Assembly (NCBI GenBank): GCA_023230665.1 | Contig: JALNWY010000157.1 | Location: 1-7,157 of the forward strand | Length of the DNA stretch: 7,157 nt | Source of the DNA: Deltaproteobacteria bacterium | Lineage (GTDB): Bacteria; Desulfobacterota; Desulfomonilia; UBA1062 | Reading direction: 5' to 3' | Part shown: positions 1 through 5,908 of the stretch, in pieces | Numbering within the stretch: the stretch's first letter is position 1 | How the letters are laid out: every line of letters starts with the position of its first letter | Program-made: the position numbers and the translations under genes | Notes under the pieces: generated by a model | The model's input: the letters and a program-made list of their open reading frames with translations, nothing else | The model's database searches: none | Told to the model about the DNA's origin: nothing

Positions 1-2
1 CC

Positions 3-16
3 CATTATACTCCTTT
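3..16 (-). promoter_or_regulatory. Possible ribosome binding site and start codon of a leftward gene cut off by the window edge
   Basis: Read on the minus strand, positions 16-10 give AAAGGAG, followed after four bases by ATG at 5-3. This is what the start of a leftward gene would look like, but only the start codon and two more bases are inside the window, so no product can be named. The same bases contain a perfect TATAAT (9-4, minus strand), an alternative reading as a -10 element; the hexamer 17 bp upstream of it (GCATAC) is a poor -35, so I prefer the start-codon reading. Confidence 0.35.
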
Positions 17-46
17 GAGAGAACGCGTATGCTCGCGTCCTCTCAA
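15..46. repeat. Interrupted inverted repeat in the region upstream of the first gene
   Basis: The outer arms TTGAGAG (15-21) and CTCTCAA (40-46) are perfectly complementary. Inside them, ACGCG (23-27) pairs with CGCGT (34-38) around a six-base loop, TATGCT. The one interrupting position (22 against 39) is A against C on the plus strand but becomes a G-U wobble in minus-strand RNA, so the structure is an unbroken 13-pair stem only if transcribed leftward. It could be a 5' leader hairpin directly before the possible ribosome binding site at 16-10 (which it overlaps at 15-16), or a dyad operator between two divergent genes. No U-rich tract follows on either strand, so a terminator is unlikely. 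Confidence 0.6.
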
Positions 47-74
47 ACCCTACTCTTCGACATATTCGCGAGGG

Positions 75-82
75 AAGGAGGA
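75..82 (+). promoter_or_regulatory. Strong Shine-Dalgarno sequence for the membrane protein at 91
   Basis: AAGGAGGA lies eight bases before the ATG at 91. It is close to the full anti-Shine-Dalgarno complement and fixes this ATG as the start, in preference to other in-window ATGs in overlapping frames such as that at 29. Confidence 0.8.
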
Positions 83-90
83 TACAGACG

Positions 91-966
91 ATGGAAGAAA
101 GATTGGACGTATTGCCCTCAGCGGAATCCGTTGGCCATATCAAGTGGAGCGCTGTCTTTGCCGGCACGGTCATCACGCTGGTCGTCATGCTTACCCTCAT
201 CATGCTGGGTCTGGCGGTGGGATTCGCCACCATCAACCCGGCAACAGAAGAAAATCCCTTCGGGGGTCTCGGGATCGGAACTGCTGCCTGGTGGGTTATC
301 AGCAGTATTATCGCATACTTTGCCGGCGGCTGGGTGAGCAGCAGGGTTGCAGGCCTCCAGCGTGTTTTCGACGGTGCGCTGCACGGCCTCGTGACCTGGG
401 GTCTGGTCACTCTGCTCACCATGTTCATGCTCACGAACACGGTGGGGTTTGTGCTGGGCGGGGCCTTCGGTCTGGTGAGAAACGTGGTCTCGATCAGCGG
501 CCAGGCGGCTGGCTCCTTGATACCCCAGATCGCAGGCGCGGTATCCGGCCCGGTGGAAGACATCGTGCAGGAGGCGGAGCAGGCAATGAATCAGAACCTG
601 CGGGAAGGAGTGGATGCTAAGACCGTGATCCGGGAACTCGGACCGTCCTTTTATCAGATGATGCAAGACGGTGTCACCGAGCAGGAGCGCCGGCAGATGG
701 TAAGCCAGATCCAGCAATACACCACGCTCTCCGAGCAGGAAATCCAGAACATTGTCCAGAAGATGGAAACCCGGTATCAGGAACTCGGTCCACAGGTACA
801 GCAGCAGGTTCAGCAGGCCCAGGAGACCGCGCAGAAAATTGCCGGACAGGTCGCCAATGCCCTGGCCAAGGCGGCCCTGGCATCATTCATCATGCTCGTG
901 TTGAGCGGCGTCGCCGCAGCACTGGGAGGCTGGCTGGGTCGGGTAAGCGGAGCCGTGCGCGTCTAG
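91..966 (+). CDS. Uncharacterised multi-pass membrane protein with a glutamine-rich helical loop
   Basis: The 291-residue product has no function I can name. Hydrophobic segments lie at about residues 20-45, 63-83, 98-127 and 258-284, giving four likely membrane helices. The N-terminal pattern IKWSAVFAG and the glycine-rich segments (GGLGIGTAAWWVISS at about 58-72, GGWLG near the C-terminus) recall a widespread group of unnamed bacterial membrane proteins; that link is from memory and not a database match. Between helices 3 and 4 lies a polar, glutamine-rich stretch (about 150-255), probably helical or coiled. It includes two similar units, VTEQERRQMVSQIQQYT (185-201) and LSEQEIQNIVQKMETRY (203-219), which look like an internal duplication, followed by QQQVQQAQETAQ. 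The start is fixed by a strong ribosome binding site. The gene points toward the exporter gene, and the 141 bp between their stop codons holds no clear terminator. Confidence 0.85.
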   Translation: MEERLDVLPSAESVGHIKWSAVFAGTVITLVVMLTLIMLGLAVGFATINPATEENPFGGLGIGTAAWWVISSIIAYFAGGWVSSRVAGLQRVFDGALHGLVTWGLVTLLTMFMLTNTVGFVLGGAFGLVRNVVSISGQAAGSLIPQIAGAVSGPVEDIVQEAEQAMNQNLREGVDAKTVIRELGPSFYQMMQDGVTEQERRQMVSQIQQYTTLSEQEIQNIVQKMETRYQELGPQVQQQVQQAQETAQKIAGQVANALAKAALASFIMLVLSGVAAALGGWLGRVSGAVRV

Positions 967-1107
967 CGCGGCGGACCGTTTATGAAGGATCCCGGAGAGA
1001 GCTGCGAGGCATCAAAAACAAAGGCAGAGATCGCGGAAAGCTCGCGTGGCATTAATCCGACCTAAGATAATAAAATCACCCCTGCCGCCCGGGTATCACC
1101 GGGACTC

Positions 1108-3519
1108 CTAGCGGCGGGACCCTGCTTGTTCTCCAGCATCGTCCGGAAGGAGCCCCGATGAAGGGACTCCCTCGGACCCGTACCCGCCGGGGATGTCCCT
1201 TTGCGGATGCGCCGCGGGCGCCCCTTCTGCGAGCCGCGGCGGAAGCAGCATGATGCATGCGGGCAGAAAGGTCAGCGCAGACAGGGCGATCGTGACCATA
1301 TCCACGGCCACGAGGATGCCCATCTGGGAAATGATGACGAATTGGGAGGGGGCCAGCACCAGGAACCCGGCAGCCACTGCCAGGGCATTGTAGACGATCC
1401 CCCTTCCCGCAGTGTTCAGGGCCCTGTCAATGGCCTGCGCTATGGGCAGGCCCATCCTGATCTCATGGCGGTACCGGCTCAGAAAGTGGATGGAGTAGTC
1501 GATGCCCATGCCGATGTCGATGCTTGCCACCGTGGCTGTCGCGGCATTGAGCCTGATCCCGCTCACCCCCATGATGGCGAAGTCCAGGGCTATGGGGATG
1601 AGGAGCGGCATCATGCAGTAGACCCCAAGCCGCATGGAACGGAACACGGATGTGGTGATCAGAAAGCACAGGAAAAAGGAGAGGAAGAAGGACTGTATCT
1701 GGCACTGGACCACGAGTCGATTGAACTCCCGGGCCATCACGGCCAGTCCTGTGGTCACGATGTTCGCGTTCTCCCTGCCTGCCAGCTCGGTTTCCTGAAA
1801 TCGCCGCACGGTATCGATGACATCCTGGGCGAGATACCCGCTCAGCGACTTCATCTGCAGGATGATCTGGGCCTTGCTGAAGTCATAGTCTACAAACCCG
1901 TCCAACTCGCCGCCGCCGCCGGAAAAGGAAAACAAAAGGAGATACTGGGCCACCAGCTCTCTCGAATCCGGAATGGTGTGGAAAGCCGGGTCCCCGTCGT
2001 GCATGGCCTGGTTCATCCGCTTGATGAAATCAACGATGGAAACGGCCTTTCCCACATCCTCGATTCCCATGAGCCTTTCCTGGAGCCTCTCGATCTTTCT
2101 CAGGACCTCGGGCTCCTTGATGTCCTCGGGATTGGCGGTCTCGAACACCACCTGAAACACCGAGGTCCCGCCGAAATTCTGATTGAGGACCGTATCTGCG
2201 ATGCGGATGGGGCTCTTCTCGCGAAAGTCCTCCACCAGGTTCAGATCGCTCTTGACGTGCCTGCCCAGGAATATCGACACCACCAGCACCATGAAACTGA
2301 CCACGACAACCCATCTGCTCCGGGTCACGCTGATGTGAGAGAGCCGCCTCAGGACAGGCCCGATCACGTCTCTCCTGGAGTGATAGTGGTGTGTTATCTT
2401 GCGTGTCCGGGCGTCCATGAGGGCAAGGACGCCCGGAATGAAGGTAAGGGAGAGCATCATGGCCGTTCCAAGACCGAACGCCGCGAACAGCCCCATGTGC
2501 ATGAGCGGCACGATCGGAGAGGTGGTGAACGAGATGAAAGCCGCCATGGTGGTCATGGCTGCCATGGTCACCGGCAGCCTCACCCGGGTGAGAGCGCCCA
2601 GGATACCGTCCTTGCCCTTTTTGCCCTCGGCGTTGTCTGTCATCACGTTCTCCACCACGTGGATGCCATAGGCGGAACCGCAGGCGATGAGGACCACGGG
2701 CAGTGCGGTAGTGACGAGCGTGAGCGGGTGCCTGACCAAGGCCATGAGCCCCAGGGTCCACACCGCGGATATGGCCACCGAGATCAGGGGCAAAAGCGTG
2801 CCCCTGATGTTGCGGAAAAAAACAAACAGAAAGGTCAGAAGCACCACGCAGACCAGGGGCGGCAGCAGGATCAGGTCCTTGATCATGTAGTGGCTCTGCA
2901 GTGCCTCTACCACCTTGGTGCCTGAAATGTAGAATTCCTCAGGTCCCTCGTAGGCCTTCAGGATATTCGTGATGGCATAGTAGACGGGTACGATCTGATC
3001 GGTCTGCACCTCGTCCTGCAGCACAATCAATATCCCGGCCCCCTTCCCGTCCCGGGTGACGTAGGTATCCCGATACACCTCCCACGAATCCACCTTGTCT
3101 TTCAGAAGCGCGATCTGCTCCGGGCTGTCAGGGATCTCTTCGTCCTCCCTGATCATGGCTGCAACGTCCAGCCCTGATTCGCTGCCCTGGATATTCTTCA
3201 CGTTCAGCAGGCAGGTTGCCTTTTCGACTTCTTCGATCTCTTCGAGCTCTTCCACGATCCTGCCGAGCTTTTTCAGGGAGACCGGGTTGAAGATGTCGGC
3301 CGTGTGGATCATCCCGATGAGGATGTCGGCATAGGGCTCGAAGGCGTGCTTGTTTGCCACAAAGGTCTTGACCTCGGGGTTGTCGTCTCTCAGGACGACC
3401 TCCACCCGCGGGTCCATCGTGATCTTCGGGAGCTGGAACCCGAAGAATACGGTGACGGCCGTAACGGCCAGGATTACCCACCAGGCGCGGTGCAGGCAGA
3501 ACCGGATGATCCTTTCCAT
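1108..3519 (-). CDS. RND superfamily (MMPL/HAE3-type) inner-membrane exporter
   Basis: This 803-residue protein has the classic duplicated RND layout. A first membrane helix (about 11-31) is followed by a periplasmic domain (about 32-210) and a five-helix block (about 215-370). A second half then repeats the pattern: helix at about 402-420, periplasmic domain to about 605, five helices at about 607-760. The signature IDIGMGIDYSIHFLSRY (667-683) carries an aspartate at about 674, as expected for the proton-relay helix; the matching helix of the first half (ACGSAYGIHVVENV, about 279-292) has no aspartate. Length and layout fit the HAE3/MMPL branch, which in characterised members moves lipids, hopanoids or other hydrophobic molecules out of the inner membrane using the proton gradient; the substrate here cannot be read. 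An approximately 42-residue tail after the last helix is rich in Gly, Pro and Ala and looks disordered. The start is supported by AGAGGAG seven bases upstream (3533-3527). No adaptor (membrane-fusion) protein is adjacent. Confidence 0.92.
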   Translation of the reverse strand: MERIIRFCLHRAWWVILAVTAVTVFFGFQLPKITMDPRVEVVLRDDNPEVKTFVANKHAFEPYADILIGMIHTADIFNPVSLKKLGRIVEELEEIEEVEKATCLLNVKNIQGSESGLDVAAMIREDEEIPDSPEQIALLKDKVDSWEVYRDTYVTRDGKGAGILIVLQDEVQTDQIVPVYYAITNILKAYEGPEEFYISGTKVVEALQSHYMIKDLILLPPLVCVVLLTFLFVFFRNIRGTLLPLISVAISAVWTLGLMALVRHPLTLVTTALPVVLIACGSAYGIHVVENVMTDNAEGKKGKDGILGALTRVRLPVTMAAMTTMAAFISFTTSPIVPLMHMGLFAAFGLGTAMMLSLTFIPGVLALMDARTRKITHHYHSRRDVIGPVLRRLSHISVTRSRWVVVVSFMVLVVSIFLGRHVKSDLNLVEDFREKSPIRIADTVLNQNFGGTSVFQVVFETANPEDIKEPEVLRKIERLQERLMGIEDVGKAVSIVDFIKRMNQAMHDGDPAFHTIPDSRELVAQYLLLFSFSGGGGELDGFVDYDFSKAQIILQMKSLSGYLAQDVIDTVRRFQETELAGRENANIVTTGLAVMAREFNRLVVQCQIQSFFLSFFLCFLITTSVFRSMRLGVYCMMPLLIPIALDFAIMGVSGIRLNAATATVASIDIGMGIDYSIHFLSRYRHEIRMGLPIAQAIDRALNTAGRGIVYNALAVAAGFLVLAPSQFVIISQMGILVAVDMVTIALSALTFLPACIMLLPPRLAEGAPAAHPQRDIPGGYGSEGVPSSGLLPDDAGEQAGSRR

Positions 3520-3526
3520 AGAAGCG

Positions 3527-3533
3527 CTCCTCT
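3527..3533 (-). promoter_or_regulatory. Ribosome binding site of the RND exporter gene
   Basis: On the minus strand AGAGGAG is followed by seven bases and then the ATG at 3519. Good complementarity and ideal spacing support this start. Confidence 0.7.
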
Positions 3534-3535
3534 AT

Positions 3536-3549
3536 TATCTCGTGAGATA
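3536..3549. repeat. Short palindrome in the exporter leader (TATCTC-GT-GAGATA)
   Basis: Six-base arms are perfectly complementary around a two-base centre. It lies three bases upstream of the exporter's ribosome binding site, so a bound repressor or a small hairpin there could affect expression. The central gap is too small for a full RNA hairpin, so a protein-binding dyad is more plausible. It may also be chance. Confidence 0.35.
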
Positions 3550-3592
3550 CAGCAGACCTTTTCCGCCCGCGCTGCCGGGAATCAGGTGAATG

Positions 3593-3622
3593 AATGACAT
3601 ATCATTATTTATACCAATAATG
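3593..3622. repeat. Overlapping palindromes across the exporter -10 region
   Basis: Two dyads overlap. CATTATT (3603-3609) and AATAATG (3616-3622) form perfect seven-base arms around TATACC. AATGA (3593-3597) and TCATT (3602-3606) form five-base arms around CATA. The first covers the putative -10 hexamer of the exporter promoter and the second its likely start point. Placement over a promoter is typical of a repressor operator. No regulator gene is visible nearby, and AT-rich sequence produces such dyads by chance more often. Confidence 0.4.
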
Positions 3623-3636
3623 CAGAATCCTTACAA
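3608..3636 (-). promoter_or_regulatory. Putative sigma-70 promoter (extended -10) for the RND exporter
   Basis: On the minus strand a -35-like TTGTAA (3636-3631, four of six matches) is separated by 17 bp from TATAAA (3613-3608, five of six matches). The -10 is preceded by TGG, the extended -10 TGn motif. The start point would fall near 3601, giving a leader of about 80 nt before the exporter ATG. The site lies in an AT-rich island unlike the surrounding GC-rich sequence. This is a pattern reading only. Confidence 0.5.
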
Positions 3637-3673
3637 TGGATTTTCTCTACACGGCCCTCATGTCCTGATATGC

Positions 3674-3873
3674 AGTTTGTGCGGCCGGGCCGTCTCGCAG
3701 GAGATGATCAGAGCGGACCGCTCTCGTGCCCCTGCCCGGCGCACCGGACGGAGAATACCTGGCGATCCGGCCTCCGGACATCCTTCGGGGACAAGGAGCC
3801 GGCAGTGGAGATCGTTTCTCCCATGCGCGAAAGGGACGGAGTCTGGCGGGTAACGGGCTACTATATCAGATAG
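3674..3873 (+). pseudogene. Relic of a DUF4019-family gene, broken by two frameshifts
   Basis: Three consecutive pieces in three frames line up, from memory of the family, with the C-terminal half of DUF4019 proteins (small secreted proteins of unknown function). Piece one is LCGRAVSQEMIRA (3677-3715), corresponding to the family's 'PLGxVxSRxLxxA' stretch. Piece two is TALVPLPGAPDGEYLAIR (3717-3770), containing the hallmark LPGAPDGEY. Piece three, about 3778-3870, runs SFGDKEPAVEIVSPMRERDG and then VWRVTGYYIR, ending at TAG 3871; this matches the family's ending 'SFxxKxxAVETVxPMxxxDGxWRVxGYYIK'. Each junction needs a one-base insertion, near 3716-3725 and 3770-3778. No N-terminal half (signal peptide, Trp-rich helices) is recognisable upstream, where the sequence turns AT-rich and holds the exporter promoter on the other strand. 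It is therefore most likely a truncated, decaying gene. Sequencing indels could explain the shifts but not the missing front half. Confidence 0.65.
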
Positions 3874-3932
3874 ACGCCAACACCTAGGTCTCCCCTGGCC
3901 GGGGGCACTCTCATACCCTTGCGGATACGACC

Positions 3933-4823
3933 TCAGAACCGCAAGCCGAACCCGAAGAGAAGCGTGATATCCGGTGCTTCGTCAGTGCCGCCGATATAGG
4001 CGGCGGCATTGAGCTGGACATCGGGCATCAGATAATACATCACACCCACATCCGCGGAGCCCTCCCAGTCGGACCATTCTTCGGTGTTCACCCTGGCGTA
4101 GAATTCAGCAAAGCCAATCAGTTCGGGACTGAACGGATAGAACAGGGCCAGGGCGTTGCTGAGGCGGAGATAATCATCGTCTTCGTCTCCGAACACATCG
4201 CCCTCGGGGATATACGCGGCCCCAGGGGTCAGACCGAGGACGAACTCGCCTTGGAGGTTGACATATATGGGGAGGTCCACGCCGAAGGACATGCGATCCA
4301 GACCAAAGTCATCCGTTCCAGTGGGCAGAGTGAAATAAGGCGATACAGCCATGGCCGCATCGCCTACGGCAAGCTTTTTATGGGGATAGTTAGGGCCCAG
4401 CACATGAAGCTTGGCACGGACCTCGGTATCGCCGAGACCGAACTCGTCCTCCCTGATTCCGTTGTCCAGCCACTCCCAGTTGAGCGGCTCGATAGTGATG
4501 CTCGCCTCCAGGTCTCTCATGATCCCGACGCGAAATAGGGTATTGCCGATGCTGATCCGCTCCCGCTCAACGCTGTTGTCGTCCCACAGGTATGAGAACA
4601 CGATCGTCTCGGCCTGAAAATGGCCGGGACCCACAGTATATGGGCTGCTGGCCTTCATGGGCCTGTCCGTATACATCATACCGAGCATGCTCTGAGGCAT
4701 CGGGTTGGCGAATGTGTATTCCTGCCCTCCTGGAGCCTGCCCCTGCGCCGCTGGCTGCTGTGCCAGAACCGGGCTGTGCAGAGCGATGATGAGTGCTGCA
4801 CAAAAGAGTATATTTCTGAGCAT
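3933..4823 (-). CDS. Outer-membrane beta-barrel protein, Phenol_MetA_deg (transporter-like) family
   Basis: The 296-residue product begins with a signal peptide: basic MLRN, a hydrophobic core to about residue 15, then HSPVLA and likely cleavage after Ala21. A Gln/Ala/Gly-rich linker follows to about residue 34. The mature part has alternating hydrophobic/polar strands and ends in a C-terminal Phe (GFGLRF), the recognition signal for beta-barrel assembly. Family hallmarks include TDRPMKASSPYTVGPGHFQ (52-70), which resembles the 'DRPDxTESPxTVPPGxFQxE' opening of the family, FGLGDTEVRAKLHV (128-141) and SPYFTLPTGTDDFG (161-174). The family is named after a protein of a phenol pathway, but most members have no proven substrate, and I would not infer aromatic degradation here. 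An acidic loop (GDEDDDY, about 212-218) is probably surface exposed. The upstream AGGGGGG lies only four bases from the ATG, an unusual G-run ribosome binding site. It is codirectional with the RND exporter but 413 bp ahead of it. Confidence 0.85.
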   Translation of the reverse strand: MLRNILFCAALIIALHSPVLAQQPAAQGQAPGGQEYTFANPMPQSMLGMMYTDRPMKASSPYTVGPGHFQAETIVFSYLWDDNSVERERISIGNTLFRVGIMRDLEASITIEPLNWEWLDNGIREDEFGLGDTEVRAKLHVLGPNYPHKKLAVGDAAMAVSPYFTLPTGTDDFGLDRMSFGVDLPIYVNLQGEFVLGLTPGAAYIPEGDVFGDEDDDYLRLSNALALFYPFSPELIGFAEFYARVNTEEWSDWEGSADVGVMYYLMPDVQLNAAAYIGGTDEAPDITLLFGFGLRF

Positions 4824-4859
4824 ACTTCCCCCCTGATCAGTTTTTCCTTACAGGGATTA

Positions 4860-4887
4860 AGGATACAGCCGCATGTCCTTTTCTCAA
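4860..4887 (-). promoter_or_regulatory. Putative sigma-70 promoter for the outer-membrane protein gene
   Basis: On the minus strand TTGAGA (4887-4882, five of six) is separated by 16 bp from TATCCT (4865-4860, four of six). A start near 4853 would give a leader of about 30 nt. Position and spacing are right, but the -10 is imperfect. Confidence 0.35.
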
Positions 4888-4953
4888 TATCTGGCCGCCC
4901 GCGGTCCCGGATTGCTGGCGCACATCAGGTCTGCCCGTGCAGGAGAGATTGAT

Positions 4954-4981
4954 TTGACAGCCCGAAAAGCTACCATTGATT
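4954..4981 (+). promoter_or_regulatory. Possible promoter of the GlsB-like gene, with consensus -35
   Basis: A perfect TTGACA (4954-4959) stands 66 bases ahead of the gene's start. The best hexamer at allowed spacing is TTGATT (4976-4981, 16-bp spacer, three of six matches), so the -10 is weak. A weak -10 with a good -35 is common in activator- or stress-controlled promoters, but the reading is tentative. Confidence 0.35.
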
Positions 4982-5010
4982 AACAGAAGGATCGTGTCCA
5001 ATCACGGTGC

Positions 5011-5018
5011 AAAGGAGG
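5011..5018 (+). promoter_or_regulatory. Ribosome binding site that decides the GlsB-like start
   Basis: AAAGGAGG is a near-perfect Shine-Dalgarno sequence. Its spacing is seven bases to the ATG at 5026 but only one to the ATG at 5020, so the downstream start should be used. Confidence 0.8.
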
Positions 5019-5025
5019 AATGCCC

Positions 5026-5283
5026 ATGGGAATCTTATCATGGATCCTGCTCGGTCTGATAGTCGGCCTGCTGGCAAAGTGGATCATGCCCGGCAGAGAC
5101 CCGGGAGGCATCATCGTCACCATGCTCCTGGGTATTGCCGGGGCCCTTGTCGGCGGGGCAATCGCCTCGCTCATCGGGTTGGGAAACGTCACCGGTATCA
5201 ACCTCGGAAGTATCATTATAGCGGTGCTGGGAGCGATTCTCATCCTGGCCTTATATCGCCGGTTTACCGCCAGCAGGGGGTAG
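5026..5283 (+). CDS. GlsB/YeaQ/YmgE family stress-response membrane protein (transglycosylase-associated family)
   Basis: This small, very hydrophobic, glycine-rich protein has three membrane helices at about residues 2-20, 29-51 and 60-78. The opening MGILSWILLGLIVGLLAKWI followed by MPGRDPGG closely resembles E. coli GlsB/YeaQ (MGIISW... MPGRDGGG). Length, 85 residues, is normal. An ATG two codons upstream (5020) is in frame, but the ribosome binding site AAAGGAGG (5011-5018) would then be one base away; it is seven bases from the ATG at 5026, which also gives the family's usual first residues. The family is called transglycosylase-associated, but its biochemical role is unknown; members are often induced in stationary phase or under acid or osmotic stress. 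Its stop is 31 nt before the Mug gene, so the two are probably cotranscribed. Confidence 0.92.
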   Translation: MGILSWILLGLIVGLLAKWIMPGRDPGGIIVTMLLGIAGALVGGAIASLIGLGNVTGINLGSIIIAVLGAILILALYRRFTASRG

Positions 5284-5314
5284 CGCCCGGATTGCGGAAG
5301 GCCGCGTGTTTTCC

Positions 5315-5872
5315 ATGCCACGGCGCACCAGACCCTCACGTGAAAAAATCCACGCCGCAAAGGGGCGGACCGTTCCGGACCTCATCGCCCCGGATCTTCT
5401 CGTTCTGTTCTGCGGGATCAATCCCGGTCTGTACTCCGGTGCCGTAGGGCATCACTTTGCACGACCGGGCAACCGGTTCTGGCCCGTGCTCCATGCTGCA
5501 GGCTTCACGGGCCGGATCCTGTCGCCCTTCGATGAGCACGAGCTTCTGGAAAGGGGCTACGGCATCACGAACCTGGTGGAGAGGGCCACGGCCGGGGCCG
5601 ATGACCTGAGCCGCGCCGAGATCGTCGAGGGAAGCCGCAGGCTGGCGGCTAAGGTTCTTCACTACCGTCCCCGCTTCGTGGCCGTTCTGGGGATCGGGGC
5701 ATACCGCATTGCATTCGGCCGCCCGAAGGCGACCATCGGCAGGCAGGAGCTTTCGATCGGCTCGACCTGCCTCTGGACTCTTCCGAGTCCGAGCGGACTG
5801 AATGCGCACTACCACCTCGCCGAGCTCGTCAGTCTCTTTGAGGAGCTGCGCCGCGCGGCGGCAGAAGGATGA
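5315..5872 (+). CDS. mug: G/U mismatch-specific uracil-DNA glycosylase (Mug/TDG family)
   Basis: The enzyme removes uracil (and in E. coli also 3,N4-ethenocytosine and some other damaged pyrimidines) from mispairs with guanine, starting base-excision repair in the cytoplasm. The product is 185 residues against 168 for E. coli Mug and follows it throughout. LFCGINPGL (about residues 31-39) contains the catalytic asparagine, about residue 36, of motif GINPG; HFARPGNRFWP (about 47-57) matches FAHPANRFW; GITNLVERATAGADDLSRAE matches GVTKLVDRPT...SKQE; SIGSTCLWTLPSPSGLNAH (about 147-165) matches IGSTQIWVLPNPSGLSR, the DNA-penetrating loop, with SPSGLN replacing NPSGLS. About 21 residues precede the point where E. 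coli Mug begins; RPSREKI...GRTVPDLIAP is typical of the longer subfamily. The ribosome binding site is weak: GGAAGG (5296-5301) is 13 bases from this ATG and four from an in-frame GTG at 5306, which would add three residues. Confidence 0.93.
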   Translation: MPRRTRPSREKIHAAKGRTVPDLIAPDLLVLFCGINPGLYSGAVGHHFARPGNRFWPVLHAAGFTGRILSPFDEHELLERGYGITNLVERATAGADDLSRAEIVEGSRRLAAKVLHYRPRFVAVLGIGAYRIAFGRPKATIGRQELSIGSTCLWTLPSPSGLNAHYHLAELVSLFEELRRAAAEG

Positions 5873-5908
5873 GCAGGCACCCTCAAGCCCGGTCCGGCGG
5901 CAGAAAGG

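Noticed and set aside
118..717. A 199-codon minus-strand frame inside the first membrane protein gene
   Set aside because: The plus-strand frame has a strong ribosome binding site and clear membrane helices; the minus frame has neither a ribosome binding site nor domain sense.
1060..1107. A terminator between the convergent membrane-protein and exporter genes
   Set aside because: The only GC-rich dyad is a five-pair stem (CCCGG/CCGGG, about 1089-1104), and the T-rich stretch is more than ten bases away from it. That is too weak to call on either strand.
1201..2925. A 574-codon open frame on the plus strand, antisense to the exporter gene
   Set aside because: It lies wholly inside the well-supported RND gene, its translation is rich in His, Gly, Arg and Asp with no recognisable domain or membrane segment, and it is what a GC-biased codon pattern yields on the opposite strand.
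3590..3853. An 87-codon plus-strand frame as an intact small gene
   Set aside because: Only a short middle piece (GRAVSQEM region) resembles a known family; the resemblance then moves to the other two frames, so this is a fragment of the DUF4019 relic and not a gene.
3892..3905. A GC-rich dyad (CCCC-TGGCC-GGGG) downstream of the beta-barrel gene as its terminator
   Set aside because: The stem is four pairs and no T tract follows it on the minus strand.
5007..5447. A 146-codon plus-strand frame overlapping the GlsB-like gene and the start of mug
   Set aside because: Both real genes are clear family matches in other frames, and this frame crosses their boundary without any recognisable domain.
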